64,000 nucleotides of DNA from Kryptolebias marmoratus (taxonomy: Eukaryota > Chordata > Actinopteri > Cyprinodontiformes > Rivulidae): NCBI RefSeq assembly GCF_001649575.2, contig NC_051434.1, positions 17,570,346-17,634,345 of the forward strand. The letters run 5' to 3'. The translations under genes and the position numbers were made by a program. Positions 33,675 to 45,540 of the stretch are shown piece by piece. The notes beneath the pieces are model-generated. The model made no database searches. It was given only the letters and a program-made list of their open reading frames with translations, and had not been told where the DNA came from. How positions within the stretch are numbered: position 1 is the stretch's first letter; every line of letters starts with the position of its first letter.

Positions 33675-33995
33675 TTTTATTATTGCACCACCGAAGGAGG
33701 TGCAACAATGTATTTGGCCATGTCTGTGTGTGTTTCTTTGTCTGTACTGTTCACAAAATATCTCATGAACCACTGTAAAGATTTTAATGAAACTTACAGA
33801 AAGTAACGATTGGACACAATTCTACAACTGATTAACTTTTCAAGTGAGCCCATTTCAAGATGGCCACCATGGCCAACTGATCTTAGTAAACAAAATTTGG
33901 CTATAACTTGGCCAATTTTAGAGATATTGAACTAAAATTTGATGTGGTGGTTGCTGAGTATTGTCCCAGACACATTGCATGACGTCTTTGCGTTA
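33675..33995 (-). repeat. Family A repeat, single unit
   Basis: On the plus strand: AATATCTCATGAACCACTG, AACTGATTAACTTTT, TTTCAAGATGGCCACCATGG, TTAGAGATATTGAACTAAAA. At its outer end GCACC and GGTGC lie in a small hairpin (33688-33706), followed by AACAATGTATTTGG. Confidence 0.75.
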
Positions 33996-35132
33996 CAGAC
34001 GATTTTCCAAAATGAAAACAAGAAAGACTAACCTAATGTCACTGAAAAAGTTTGAGCCCCCTGCTTGTTAGTCCTGACTGAGCCCCCATTTTTTTCATCC
34101 ACCCTTCAAATCACTTGAGTCTCAGCAATTTTTTGACGGTCTTGCATATGCAGCACTCTCTTGTAGAAATCAACCTTTTCACTTTCAGTGGCATGACATT
34201 TGTCATCAGAATTTCCTAATTTTTTGTGGAAATCTGCTCTTCCGCCTGAGCACGTGATGTTTCCTGCATTGCTGCCCGTCAAACAACCGCAAATCCTAAC
34301 ATTTCCACACAACAGTTGGCAAGATCTTCAATTCATCAACTGCTTCACCATTTATTTTCAACCATACTGTTGGCTTTGGCGACTCATTCCTTCTTCATCT
34401 GTCAACAACACTTGTTTCCAAGCCCACTCATCTACACCATAGATGCTGGCTTCTTTTCTATTTATTTATTTTTTTGATGAGGTGGCAGATAACTTTTCTT
34501 TGTGATGACTGTTCTACAAATGCTGTGCAACAACGCTGCTCAGAGGACTCCTGCACAATTTCCTCTGTGTCAGCCAATCTGCAGTCAGTTCATCTTTGTG
34601 CCCAGCAGACATCCAGTGTTTCCTGACAGTTTTCATGCTTCCCTAGATCACATCTTGACTTTCACAGGTCCCTTCGCCTGCCAGTTGATATTTCATAAAG
34701 TGAAAATTGTGAGCCGGTAGCGCCTTAGTCTCCTCTTATAGCCTTGCCATGGTTTATAGATATCAGTAATCTTCATTATGAAGTTTTTAGTTGTGCTAAA
34801 ACAACAGAATATGTGCTTGATCTTTATTATGAAAAGAAATTTGTTAGATTGGTCAGTTTTTTGGGGGGGCATTTTTTCCCACTAACTTTAGGCTGATTAA
34901 ATAAAAAATTGCAGCACAATATTCATAAAGCAAATTCAATTTTGAAAGCTACGGTTGCTGTAATTTTTTTTTTCTTTCAGCCAAACCACTAGTTTTTTAC
35001 ACAACTGTATACAAAGAATTTATAAACACCCTTGCCAGCTTTATCAATAAATGACGAGGCGGTATGACTATGACTATTCTGGCCCTCCAGTCCAGACAGT
35101 CTTATATACATAGTTTCCCTCCTTTTTCCAAA
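33996..35132. other. Unassigned DNA
   Basis: A minus-strand frame (34312-34106) contains RADFHKKLGNSDDKCHATES and EKVDFYKRVLHMQDRQKIAE. It has protein-like charge composition, but no family is recognised and it has no exon context. 34960-34979 is T-rich. Confidence 0.35.
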
Positions 35133-35262
35133 TTTTCTTTTACCCACTTTTTTGGTGCAGGATCACAGGGAGCCGGTGCCTATCTCCAGGGGTCATTGGA
35201 GTGGTCATTGCCTTTTGAAATCAACCTGATTCAATATGGTTGCCACAGCTAAGACCAACCTT
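35133..35262 (-). repeat. Family E SINE fragment beside a family A fragment
   Basis: 35133-35200 carries GATCACAGGGAGCCGGTGCC and TATCTCCAGGGGTCATTGG (family E tail region). 35222-35262 carries CCTGATTCAATATGGTTGCC and ACAGCTAAGACC (family A core, inverted). Both are short remnants. Confidence 0.6.
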
Positions 35263-36689
35263 CCCTGTCAGCTGGTTCCAGTACAAGGTTTAAGTCCTGC
35301 TCCTTCCTCATAAACAAACAGGATATTGCTGTTGGTAAAATAAAATAAAAAAATACACCTTAGATATTTTTCTCAGTTCTTGATGATTCTCATGCTTAGG
35401 AGTTACCTTGCTTCTGTATGTTTAAATATTCATTTTTGTAAATGGTCAAACTGTAATTAGTTATTTAATGCTTAAAACAGGCTCATGTAACACCGTAAGG
35501 TTTTCAGGAGAGTAAGCAGGACTTAAAGCCCCACATCTCTGGTGCAAAACAAGAAAACAACATCTTGTGGCTTCAGGGAAGGTGGGGACATCTGTTCTAT
35601 CAGTACAGTACAATATGTCTATGGCATAAATACAACAAAAATATTATTATTAATATGATATTTAAATATATATTAGTATAAGTATTGTAAACAGGACCTT
35701 AAATAGAAGGAACTGCTAATTTAATTGTAGGAAAGTTACTTTTAAAAAATGCAATGGGTCAAGCTGAGGTTTAACTAAACATAGTGTATGTATGTGTGTA
35801 AAGGTTTTCGATTGTACCAGAAAAAGCATGAATATCAAGCATGAAATGAACATGAAACAGACTTATTTACACTTGTTTCAACTTTCAGTATGCCAAATAA
35901 CTGCCAATTTAAAATTATCAGAAAGAAATTAATCTAGTCTATAGGGACATTTTTTTCAGAACTCTTTGAAACAAATTTCACACCAACATTCCCAACAAAC
36001 AATTAGCTTTAGCTGTCTTCTTGGCTAAAATCTTTACTTTCATTTCCAGTTCTGTCGCAGTCCCAGAGAGAGATATTGACAGCATGTACCTACATGAAAC
36101 AACTGTACCTGTTTTGTGTCCACGTTTGCTATCTTCCTCATTGTTTGGGACATTTACCATATTACGTCTGCGACTTTTCTGCCTGGGTGTGCCTATGTGA
36201 GAGTCAGATTGTGTGCACTCGTGTGTGTCTGCTTTTGCTAATCTCAGTAAACATGCGAGTGTGTGTTTCTCCGAGCCCCAGAGCAAGGTGCAGTGATGTG
36301 TCCATCAAAGGCCTCGTCCTCTCATAACTCCCTCCTCTTCCTGCCAACCCTACCCATGCAGGAGCACCTTGTCTCCTCCCCCTACCACCCCATTACCCCT
36401 CCTTTTGCCCTCTTTAGCCACGACACTTTGAATCAAGCAGGAATTAATGCAGATGATGCATTCACTGTCTCATTATGTTGATCATTGTGTGGATGGATAT
36501 CGAGATGACAGCGACATTGGGGAGCCTACCGACGTGAAGCTTTTAGCAAGTCTGCAGGGTGTTTATCTATAGTGTGTGCAAATGCAAGGTTATGCATGTG
36601 TGCATCTTCATTTTTCTATGCTTAACAGGACCATGTATTGACTTCTGCTCATATGTGTAGCCTAAACCAAAACCCAACTTACTTAACGG
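35263..36689. other. Unassigned DNA
   Basis: AT-rich to 36000, then more mixed to 36560. No gene or repeat family was recognised. Confidence 0.4.
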
Positions 36690-36770
36690 CTAATCCATAA
36701 GAACTACTGGTCCTAACAAGGTTGGGGATTTCACTAGAAAAGGTACTAAAAGGTGACAAAAAATGGGTAT
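36690..36770 (+). repeat. Family F repeat, copy 2
   Basis: CCATAAGAACTACTGGTCC, TAACAAGGTTGGGGATTTCA, CTAGAAAAGGTACTAAAAGG match positions 40-105. Confidence 0.6.
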
Positions 36771-36847
36771 ACATACATATAAATGTGTACTGGAAAAACC
36801 ACACTAGCTCTTTTCATTATCAAATAAACACAGAAATGTATTTCCCT

Positions 36848-36960
36848 GTTCTGCAGAAGCCTGTTAATCACTCAGTCATTCAAATCAGGTGTATCAAAGG
36901 AGAGAAACATGTAAAACATGCAGGATGTTAGCCCTCCGGGACCAGAATTGAACATCTCTG
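36848..36960 (+). mobile_element. Family G foldback element, right half
   Basis: AATCACTCAGTCATTCAAA, ATCAGGTGTATCAAAGGAG, GAAACATGTAAAACATGCAGG and GCCCTCCGGGACCAGAATTG form the right arm of a fish repeat whose other arm reads as its complement. A fuller copy is at 41084-41293. Non-coding. Confidence 0.6.
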
Positions 36961-37059
36961 CTTTAAATGAACCTAAACTTTTACTGCAGCCAGTCATGAG
37001 GCCCTGTTTTGGCTTCAACTTCTGTGCTATGTTCTTGTGTTTGGTTATTAATATGTGTC

Positions 37060-37235
37060 ATTAGTCAGGACCAATAGTCCTTATGGGGACCAAAGCCTAT
37101 TGTTAATACAATGAAACTTTTTTTTTTCGTCAGGAGTTACATTGAAAACTGAGTTTAGGTCAGTATACTGGCTATGAAAGTCAACACAATGTCCTTACAA
37201 GGATGGGCATGTGTGTACTTGGTTTTGGTTCCTTT
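37060..37235 (-). repeat. Family F repeat, inverted copy
   Basis: CAGGACCAATAGTCCTTATG and GGGGACCAAAGCC are the reverse complement of the family F start. It then continues to GTCAACACAATGTCCTTACA and GGCATGTGTGTACTTGG. Together with 36690-36770 it forms an inverted pair about 300 bases apart. Confidence 0.55.
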
Positions 37236-39639
37236 TTAAGACCTAATATGGTATTATAGTCTACCTTATAAGAAGCAGTAGTCCTTTCTTGATCCAAAGC
37301 CTTGTCCTGATGCTGTGGAAAGTCATTTTTTTTGTTAGGGGTTAATGTGAGGGCAAAAGTGTGAATTGAGTTGATGTTACTGTCTGGGTTAGTCAGGAAA
37401 AATGTATGAAAGTCAATACAATGTTCCAATAAGCATAGAAACATAAGTGTTTGTGTGTGACCATGTGTCTTGTATAAGTGCATTTTAAAGTATTTTTTAT
37501 GACTTTTTCTGTCCTTTTATTTTCTGTCTCTGTACACATGGGCATGCACCACAATGTACTCCACCACCTGGAGAGAGCAGAAAGGGGTTATGGGTAATAT
37601 GCTGTTTGATTGATGAGCCAATCAGAGACGCACAAAGGATTTCATTAACAAGAGACACCCTGCCACAAATCAGCAATCATCCACACACTCTCCCTTATCA
37701 ACACTTATCAGCGTACCGACACACACATATATTCCACAAACACGCTCACTTATCAACACTCGCGAGTAAGTCACCCCACCCCGCCCACTCGTCCTCAAGC
37801 ACACATCCACGCCGAGAGGTAAAGTGTGACATCAGTAGCCTCGTCTTATCACAAAGTCAGCAGTAATACTGCAGCTGTTTCATCAAAGAGCGGCAACAAT
37901 GCACATGGGTCATCGGGTTGATTTGGGGAGAAACTGCAAGCGCTGAATCAAAAAAGAAGTGAGCACTGATTTATTTATTTATTTGAATGTTTAGCCCCTT
38001 TTTCAATCACTGTGCTTTTGTGGAAGAGTGGGGCTACTTGACGGTGGGCAGAAAACAGAGAAACTCAGCTGGAAGAATTACTTTTTATAAAAAAAAAGTA
38101 AATTAGTTTTTATGCCCCATGAGCCCTTTGCCCTGTTTTGATCTCCTCACTTTTTAAAGAAGGGGGACACAGCTGCTGAAACACACACACACAAATACCA
38201 ACCAGAGCATGTTAATAGGCCATACTTTCTCATTAAAGTGACAGAAGTGTTATTTTTGTGAAGGAGTGTGTATTGGAGTGCTTCACTATTATTGATTGTA
38301 ATAATAAGACACGTGGACACACAGATTATTTGCATCCCTGAGCAGAGTTATTGTTACTGGGGAGGGGGGAAGTGGGGGTGATGTGATTATGATGGTTATA
38401 TTCACACTGCCTGGGGCAAGACACTGTTTGAGTGACTACACGTATGAGTGTGTGTGTGTGTCCTGCCATCTCCACTGCATGTCTATGTCTAATTGGCCCG
38501 AGCTGATTCCACCCCTGGAATCCATTTTTACATGGTTACCAAGGTTACGGCATCCATTGTCTTCATTGTTGCACACTCGGAAGCATGTCAGCGTGCACGC
38601 TTCTGAGCACACACACACACACTCACACACAGATGGGAGTGGCTGCACATGTGCAAAACCCCAATCCTGGTTAATTAGCTCCATCTATTAGCAGCAAATC
38701 CACTAATTAAAGCCGAGCCAAGACATGACCCAAAGAACGCTATCTACATAAGCCATATGGAGGGCTAAATGTGGAGGGGACCCAGTATTGACAACACACA
38801 CACACGCATGAAATGTTACTGTACATATCATGGAAGGTCTGTAAATTCTTGGCTGTTTTAATCTGTCGACTCTTCACAGAGCTGAAGAATATCGGGAAGA
38901 ATTAGTTTCTTAGAGGCTAGTAAAACAATCAAACAGAGGTATTTAGTGGAGCTTTATTTTGGCTTGGCACAGTGAATTACTACAGCTCACCATAGAAGCA
39001 AGAGCTAAAATAGAGATGCAGAAAAAAAAACAGGAAATTGGAGAAAGAAAATTGCCTGGAAACTGTTCAGAAAGCCTTTCCCGCACAAATAGCGCAGCCT
39101 TAAGGCTGTGTAAGGAGGCCCAGTAAATGTTTGTCATTTATTTTTATCTGCCATCTCTGCTGAAAAGAAAGTAACCTCATGTAGTTGCATGCCGAAAAGT
39201 ACCCATTGGTGAAAAGGTGAACTCAGCGTGAGAAGAAAAGGTAGGATTTCACATTTAAGTTCCTTTGCTTTTGTTTGCCGAAAGAGCGCTGGTCTCCGAG
39301 TTGGCTTTTAAGGCGTCCCGCTTGAAATCCTGATGTTGACAAATGGAACGGAGGCCTGCTGTGAAGCTCTTCTGTCCCCAGAACCCCCTTTTTTCCCCTC
39401 ATCATCCACCTTCAGTGAAGACAGAAGAAGAATGAGGACAAACTGGGAAAACAGCAGAAGGACACAACAGCAGTGATTAAATATATTACAAGGAAAGAGG
39501 GGTGATGAAACAGCCCAAACAAGATGACAGGTAAAGACTGGGAGAGAAAACATCAAACACACTCGGAGCAGGATATAGTTCCACTGGATTTTAATGCAAA
39601 TCAACTTATCAAGATTTTTTCTGAATAAATATTAGACTG

Positions 39640-39990
39640 ATCTGCTGCTCATTTAAAAATACTGACACTTCCCGTCTGCTAGATCCTCCTTAAAAAGACA
39701 TCAAAAGTGCATTAGAACCACAGAGTTGTTGCCCTGTAATTACCATAATCACATCATGATCTAATAAACATAATGCACTAAAAATCAGAGGCTTGAATAC
39801 TTTATGGGGCAAACTGAATAATTAACAACATACCATTAACTCAAATGTAATTTGCTGACGAGCTCTGCAAGTTTCTCCTCATTTTTAATGGGCCGGCAAT
39901 TTATCTGCGCACTCTCTGAGCAAATGTGCGTGGATCCTGTTTGACAAATAAACATTAGAAAACTCAATTTTGGGCTAAATGTCTTGTTAG
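39640..39990. promoter_or_regulatory. Candidate conserved non-coding element
   Basis: A repeat-free stretch with many homeodomain-type cores: CCTGTAATTACCATAATC, TGATCTAATAAACATAATG, CTGAATAATTAACAAC, CCATTAACTC. The composition is like vertebrate developmental enhancers. This is inference from composition alone. Confidence 0.3.
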
Positions 39991-40068
39991 GATGAATATA
40001 TTATGCAGTGTCAGATCACAAAGAGAGCAGGGGTCTGCGAGTGGAAAATGGATGTGGTGCAAAAGGGA

Positions 40069-40089
40069 AAAATAAATAAATAAATAAAT
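40069..40089. repeat. (AAAT)n microsatellite
   Basis: About five AAAT units. Confidence 0.9.
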
Positions 40090-41083
40090 TGCTGGAGCTG
40101 GGGGCGGCGGGGCGTTGCCACCCAGCGGTCTGCTGCATGAAATCACATTCAGGTGTCAATCTCCCGGAGAAATTAGAAAGCTCTGCGGGATGCCACTTAT
40201 TTTCACCCCTCAGCACCCCCCCACCCCCTCACCCCCTATCTTCCACCCTCTGTTAACCGAGTGATCAGTGCTGCATTAGTGTCGGTATTACAGCTTCAGA
40301 TTTCTCCCCCCGAATCTATCAAAGTGGCTTTACTTGCCATTGGACTTACACCAAATGTTTTTAAGGACCCTGCTTTATTATTATAACACAATAAATACCT
40401 CTCAGGAAATGAGTTTCTTTTTGCAGTTTGATTAATGCGATCAGAGCAGGTTCAGTAGTGATTTGGCAACCAGGTGCAGAGAGGAACATTTACTGATGCA
40501 GGAGAACTATCTATGCGTTCCTGCTGCATTGCTACATGTACCCAAGGAAGGCTAAATGTCAGTACCAATGTAAATACATCGTGTAATCTGCTCTTGTACA
40601 AGTTTTTTATTATAGAGAACAGGGAAATGACTAGAAAGAGAAATCCAGTTCTTGTAGCTCTGAACTTGAGAATAAGAATATCTCCAAAGACCAATTCACA
40701 CAAAAAACACAATTATTTAATCAGAACATTTTTATTAAATGCCCAAGGTTACTAAACAAAAATACAAAAAATATAAAACTTACATGTGCTGAAATAATGC
40801 AGTGAAAAAAAATGAGAGCTTCTAAATGCCTCTTGTATCCTTGTAGAAGCTTTTGGTCCATTGTTTGCCTCTGCCGTTATTTCTTTGCAACACAAAGAAA
40901 TGTGCTCTTTTACCTTTGCAGGAGTCCTTTCAGTGATGAAAGATTTCATCCTTTTTCATTGGTTTTGAAAGTATTTAGGAAAGGAATTGTTGTTGGCTTT
41001 TGAAAGCCGTCCAGCTTTTTTTTTCAACCTTTCTCGTGTGCTTGTTAGACATCCGCTTCCCTGCGAGAAAACCCTCACCTAAA

Positions 41084-41293
41084 ACAGTGATGTTCAATCC
41101 TGGTGTTGGAGGGCGATTGGCCTGGATGTTTTAGCTGTTTCCCTGCTATAAAACATAAGATTCAACAGTTGTGTTATTTCTTCAGCATGTTCTCATGTTC
41201 TATAGAACCCTGCAAATCAGCCGTTTTGTTCAGATCAGGTGTGCTGAAGCAGAAAAACATCAAGAACCTGCGGGACAGTGGCCCACCACTGCT
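41084..41293. mobile_element. Family G foldback element, both arms
   Basis: The left arm CAGTGATGTTCAATCCTGG...GATGTTTTAGCTGTTTCCCTGC and right arm CAGGTGTGCTGAAGCAGAA...ACATCAAGAACCTGCGGGAC..CCACCACTGCTG are diverged reverse complements. This foldback structure is known to me from many fish genomes ('...caatcctggtcctcgagggc...'). The transposon class is not established here. Confidence 0.6.
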
Positions 41294-41379
41294 GTAGGTG
41301 CTTGGCCAGCAGGAAACCTCTTCCATTTTTTTTAACCATTTAAACATCATCATTTTCTTTACCGCCCACTGCCTAAAGC

Positions 41380-41690
41380 CAAAAGAGGATGTTGATGTTT
41401 TTGCCCGTGTCTGTGTTTGTGTGTCTGTCTCTTACCATTTCATGAACCCCGTGATGAATTTTAATGAATCGTGCAGAAAATAATCATTGGATGGACGTTC
41501 ACAACTAAATGACTTTTGGAGTCAACACAATTCAAGACGGCTGCCACAACCATCTGGCCTTCAAAATCACAAAAGTGGTTATAACTCACCCAGTTCTACA
41601 GATATTACCCTAAAATATGGTGTAATTAAAGCTAAGAATGATCCCCTACAGATGTTTGGAGAGCTAATATACTGCATATTCACAATGGCA
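41380..41690 (-). repeat. Family A repeat, single unit
   Basis: TTTCATGAACCCCGTGATGA, AATCATTGGATGGACGTTCA, CAACTAAATGACTTTTGGAG, ATTCAAGACGGCTGCCACA and TCTACAGATATTACCCTAAA follow the family order in reverse orientation. Confidence 0.75.
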
Positions 41691-43035
41691 GTGCGAAAGC
41701 AAACACATATGTTTTCATATCCACTTCATAGTGGAACTTGGGCCTTATTCACACAGAAACACAGTTTTTCCAGAACCATCTTGTGACAAATATTCTCATA
41801 AGCATGGCTGCATTTCAAGGACTTTCTCAATCCACTTGGAAACACCAGAAATGACCAAAATGGCTGTAGTAAATACGCTAGGCCAGTATGTAATAAAAGA
41901 CCAAAGACATGAAACAAGGCACAGAGCGTGCTTCTAAGGTTTGCATGCTGAATGTAAAATGTAAACACAATAAAAGGAAGAGGGCACTCTGGGGTTATAG
42001 GTTACATAAGAGGTGGGTCTATGTTGTCATAGTTTTCAAAGATTTTGTCAAAAATACAGGGTAAACTACATTTCGTCTAAAGGTTAAACTTATTTAAAAC
42101 TCAAAACTTGGTAGTAAATGTTGATCAAACTTTTTTTTAATCTCAATGGGGTTGGCAAAAATAAATACTTCAAGTGTAGGATTGAAACAGATTCTCTGCA
42201 TTACAAAGGCTTCTTGCCTACAAAAAATCTGGCAGTATCACAGTCTGTGCGTGGTTTAGTAAAAGTTTTAATGCCTCATTCAGGATGAATGTTTTTCTTT
42301 TTTTCACAAATATGTATTCAGCAGCATCCTTTACGACGTCTTCAAGCCATCTTGTTGTTGACGCACAGCCTGTATAGTTTGATGATTACGAGACACATTA
42401 AATAAAAATACGTCTTGTTTATTGTTTTCATCTGCCAATAAAAATGCCGTCATGTTACCAAACATAGTCTGGTTTTTTTTTTTCAACTCGCATTTAAAAA
42501 AAATGGTGGTGTCACATTTTACAAATTAACAGTTGGTGGTATGATCTTTAAATTAAGCAACTAAAACTAAACTGCTCAGGCTTAATGTGGTTTAAATTTA
42601 GTGGGAGATACCCAAGACTTCAATGAGTGTCTATGACTAAAATCAACATTCAGTTTACATTTTTATTGTATGAGATAAACAGACTCAGTATATTCTCATG
42701 ACCTTTGTCTATGAAACCCTGCTTGGCTTAGAGTGCAGAATATGGTACAAGCTGAAAGCACCAAACACCCAGTCCTCTAGTGCAGCCTTAAATTCTTCAG
42801 ATCCTCTTTGTGATATTTGTCTACAGTCCACACCAGCATTTAGTCTGCAGTAATAAGTATAAAAGTATAACCTTTATACATTTCAATTTTCTTACATTTA
42901 TGTACAAATATTTTTCACTTCAATTCAATGAGGTCAGTTTGTTTCCTTCAAAAAATGTTCTCTTAGAAATTTCCTTTAGCATATGTGCTTTAGTTTTGTT
43001 TTCTTATGCTACTTTTAATTTTTAGCCACTACTTT
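41691..43035. other. Unassigned AT-rich DNA
   Basis: No gene or recognised family. T-runs at 42130 and 42470-42483. Confidence 0.4.
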
Positions 43036-43280
43036 GCAATTTTTAGCTAGTGTTTTGCAAACTTAATATCTGTAAAACTGACTGAGTTACAGTTATTTTT
43101 TGCTTATTAAGATTAGCTGTGGCGGCCATCTTCAATTAGGTTGACCCCTAACTTGTAGACTTTCTGTGAGTTTCATTAAAATTAATCCAGTGGTTCATGA
43201 GTTATTTTGCAAACAGACAGACAAACACACATGTACACAGAGATGCAGGAAAAAACATTATCACCTTTCGCCTTTCTGCA
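43036..43280 (+). repeat. Family A repeat, single unit
   Basis: GATTAGCTGTGGCGGCCATC, TTCAATTAGGTTGACCCC, GAGTTTCATTAAAATTAATC, CAGTGGTTCATGAG, AACAGACAGACAAACACAC and an outer end ACATTATCACCTTTCGCC. Confidence 0.75.
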
Positions 43281-45289
43281 AGCAATAATAAACATTGTTG
43301 TATTAGTTTGTGGGGACAAGCGTGACATTCCTGCTTATGATGTAAGGATGGTTAAATTGTCTCCTGCTTTCTGTTATCTGACTAATAAGTGAAGTATTCT
43401 TAGCACTGTGGGTGGGTGTGAGAGCTGCAGGCCTGATTGCTGTCCAAGTCCTCCTACAGATCATGTCCCGGCCTTCTGGGCGACAACAAAGTGATGGTAA
43501 ATTCAATTCAGCCTCTTCATCCCCTCCTCCGTCATCTGTCAAGCGACCTAAAGCACCATCACTGTAGGACACCAAAGCATTTTTCTCAGCCCATTTTCCT
43601 TTTCTGTGTATCTCCACTTTAGTTGTCAGCTGGAGAGGGAGGAATATAAAAAACAACATTCTGACAGATTACAGGGAAGGAGCGCAGATGGAAATCCTGA
43701 CAGTCTTCACCTTTCCCCCCACTGTGTGCCGTTTCTTCCACCGAGTGGAGCTTGATGAATGTTGAAAATCTTTCAATGTCTCTGCTTAAATTGTTTACTT
43801 TGTAGCCTTGCTCTCGCCACTCTGTCTAATGGGCTGTGTATAGGTGGCACTTATATGAGCTGCTCTATTCAGGAATACTGGACGTGACCCTGTCTTTCAT
43901 AGCAGTGAGTCTGTGAAAAGGAGGCTACAGGTATGTGCTGCCATCTGTGTCCTTCTCCACACAGAACCTTTTCAATTCTTAACACTCCATTGAGTTTGCC
44001 TTCCCCTCTCCTTTCACCAAACACAGCAGCACTCGGTCTCTCTCTCCTCAAATCACCGTCTCCATCTGCGAGGGGGTAAAAAATCAATACAACACCAAAC
44101 AATGGCTTATAGGCCTAAGGGTGCAGTGTGCAGAAAGGTCACCGCTATACATTATGTATGGTGTCCAGCTAATGGTCAGTGTGTGTGCAGACAAATGGAC
44201 TGTAAGCTGTGTAAAGGGAGATGATTACACACACAACAAAAAACATACATACAACTATAAGTGCAAATGGAAGTAAATGAATACAACCTCCATCCACAGC
44301 AAGAAATTTGATATAAATGTGTTCAAGAGTCGCACATTCAAAGTCAGCATGATATTCAGGGACGGCTGGTATCAGTGGGCTAGTAGGGCTAAGCCCTCCC
44401 TGGTGTTTACAGTATAAATGTTAAAATACCAAATAAACACAAATTAAAAATATTGTATCACATTTTGTGAAATTTACAACAAAACTGGTGCCAAAAAGTC
44501 CAGAGAAAATCCCCAAGTCTTTCCAAAGGACTAACTTTTTACAGCCCCGTTCAGCCCCTTGTCTTGCAAGAATGACTGACAGGCGTCTTGTCCCACTCCC
44601 TCGGTTTGCTGCTCATTTGGGCTAATTTACGCCCCTGTTCCACCAGCTCTAAAGGTTCCAGCTCCACTCTACTCGGCTTGCTTTGCGTATATTTCCACTG
44701 GCATTTTTTCAAGGCCCCTGCTTTTTTGATGGCCAGCTGGGCCGGCCCTGCTTTCGTGGGTGATGCAAGCTTAGCTCCTGTTCACTGATTGGTCGTGGGT
44801 GTGGCCAGATGCAAGCGTAAAGAGCGAAGAAAACAACGATAGACAACTTTGGAACGACCATAAACAACAGCGTTAGCTTATCCTGCAACGTTTATGCCGT
44901 CTGTCCCCCAGCTGAAGGCGCTGTAAAGCCTGAAATCTCCGGCGGATAACAGCTGTCCTACTCCGCGCAACAATCGCGGCATCCAGAGCATTTCTTTCAC
45001 TGTGCCTCTCTTCCTGAAGTCTCAGGAGAATCCCCATAAGTTTAAAAAACAGCAACACAGGGCCAACATTGTCTATAGCTCTTCCGTTGGTTCCACAAAT
45101 GACACCAAGCTTCGGTAGTGCTTTGGTTAATCAATGGCAAAGTGTTCCAGAGAGACTTTGCTTGGAGTCAGAACGTCTACCAATTTTATGAAAACATGCT
45201 TATTTGTGAAGACTGCATCTGTACAAGCATCTAATATTGTGTCTTTTACCTCCTTATACGATAGATAAACATTATTGGTGCTACTCTCA
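43281..45289. other. Unassigned DNA including a possible transposon fragment
   Basis: 43400-44100 is repeat-poor with mixed composition. 44600-45060 is listed separately. No exon was recognised. Confidence 0.35.
44600..45060. mobile_element. Possible PIF/Harbinger-like DNA transposon fragment
   Basis: CCCTGTTCCACCAGCTC, TCCACTCTACTCGGC, ATTTCCACTGGCA and CACTGATTGGTCGTGGGTGT recall the end region of a fish element with 'tttccactggc...taccccctac' motifs. A minus-strand frame (45058-44873, 61 residues) is rich in Arg and Leu (ERNALDAAIVARSRTAVIRR), the kind of N-terminal segment seen in HARBI1-like proteins. The family call is from memory and unsure. CpG content is higher than in the neighbours. 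Confidence 0.35.
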
Positions 45290-45540
45290 CCACAGCGGCG
45301 CAGTGGTTAGACCTGTCAACTCACAGCAAGAAGGTTGTCGGATCTTCTCTCTCCTGGGGCCTTTCTGTCTGGAGTTTGCATGTTCTTTGCGGTCATAAGT
45401 GGGTCTTCTCCAGATACTCCAGTTTCCTCCAACAGACCTAAAATGTGGATGTTAGTTTAAATGATAAATTTAAATTCTCATTAGATGTGAGTGACAGCAT
45501 GAATGGTTGTTTGGCTCTATGTGGTCTTGTGATGAACATG
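45290..45540 (+). repeat. Family E tRNA-derived SINE, 5' half
   Basis: Has the tRNA-like head: GGCGCAGTGGTTAGACCTG (A-box-like, about 45298) and TCACAGCAAGAAGGTTGTCGG, where a B box should follow but is decayed. Then CTGGAGTTTGCATGTTCTTT, AGTTTCCTCCAACAGACC and GTTTGGCTCTATGTGG. The ATGG tail is missing. Confidence 0.8.

Larger units (their letters stand above)
37480..41083. other. Low-repeat DNA with CNE-like blocks
   Basis: Few recognised repeats: CA tracts at 38180-38192 and 38611-38632, an (AAAT)n tract at 40069-40089 and a C-rich block at 40208-40250. Several stretches are rich in TAAT/ATTA cores, notably 38670-38720 and 39640-39990. No coding exon was recognised. Confidence 0.4.

Noticed and set aside
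34106..34312. Minus-strand frame HKKLGNSDDKCHATESEKVD as an exon
   Set aside because: Plausible composition, but no family recognised and no clear splice sites. Left as unassigned.
44873..45058. Arg/Leu-rich frame as a cellular gene
   Set aside because: The flanks look like a DNA transposon end region. At most this is a fragment of a transposon protein.
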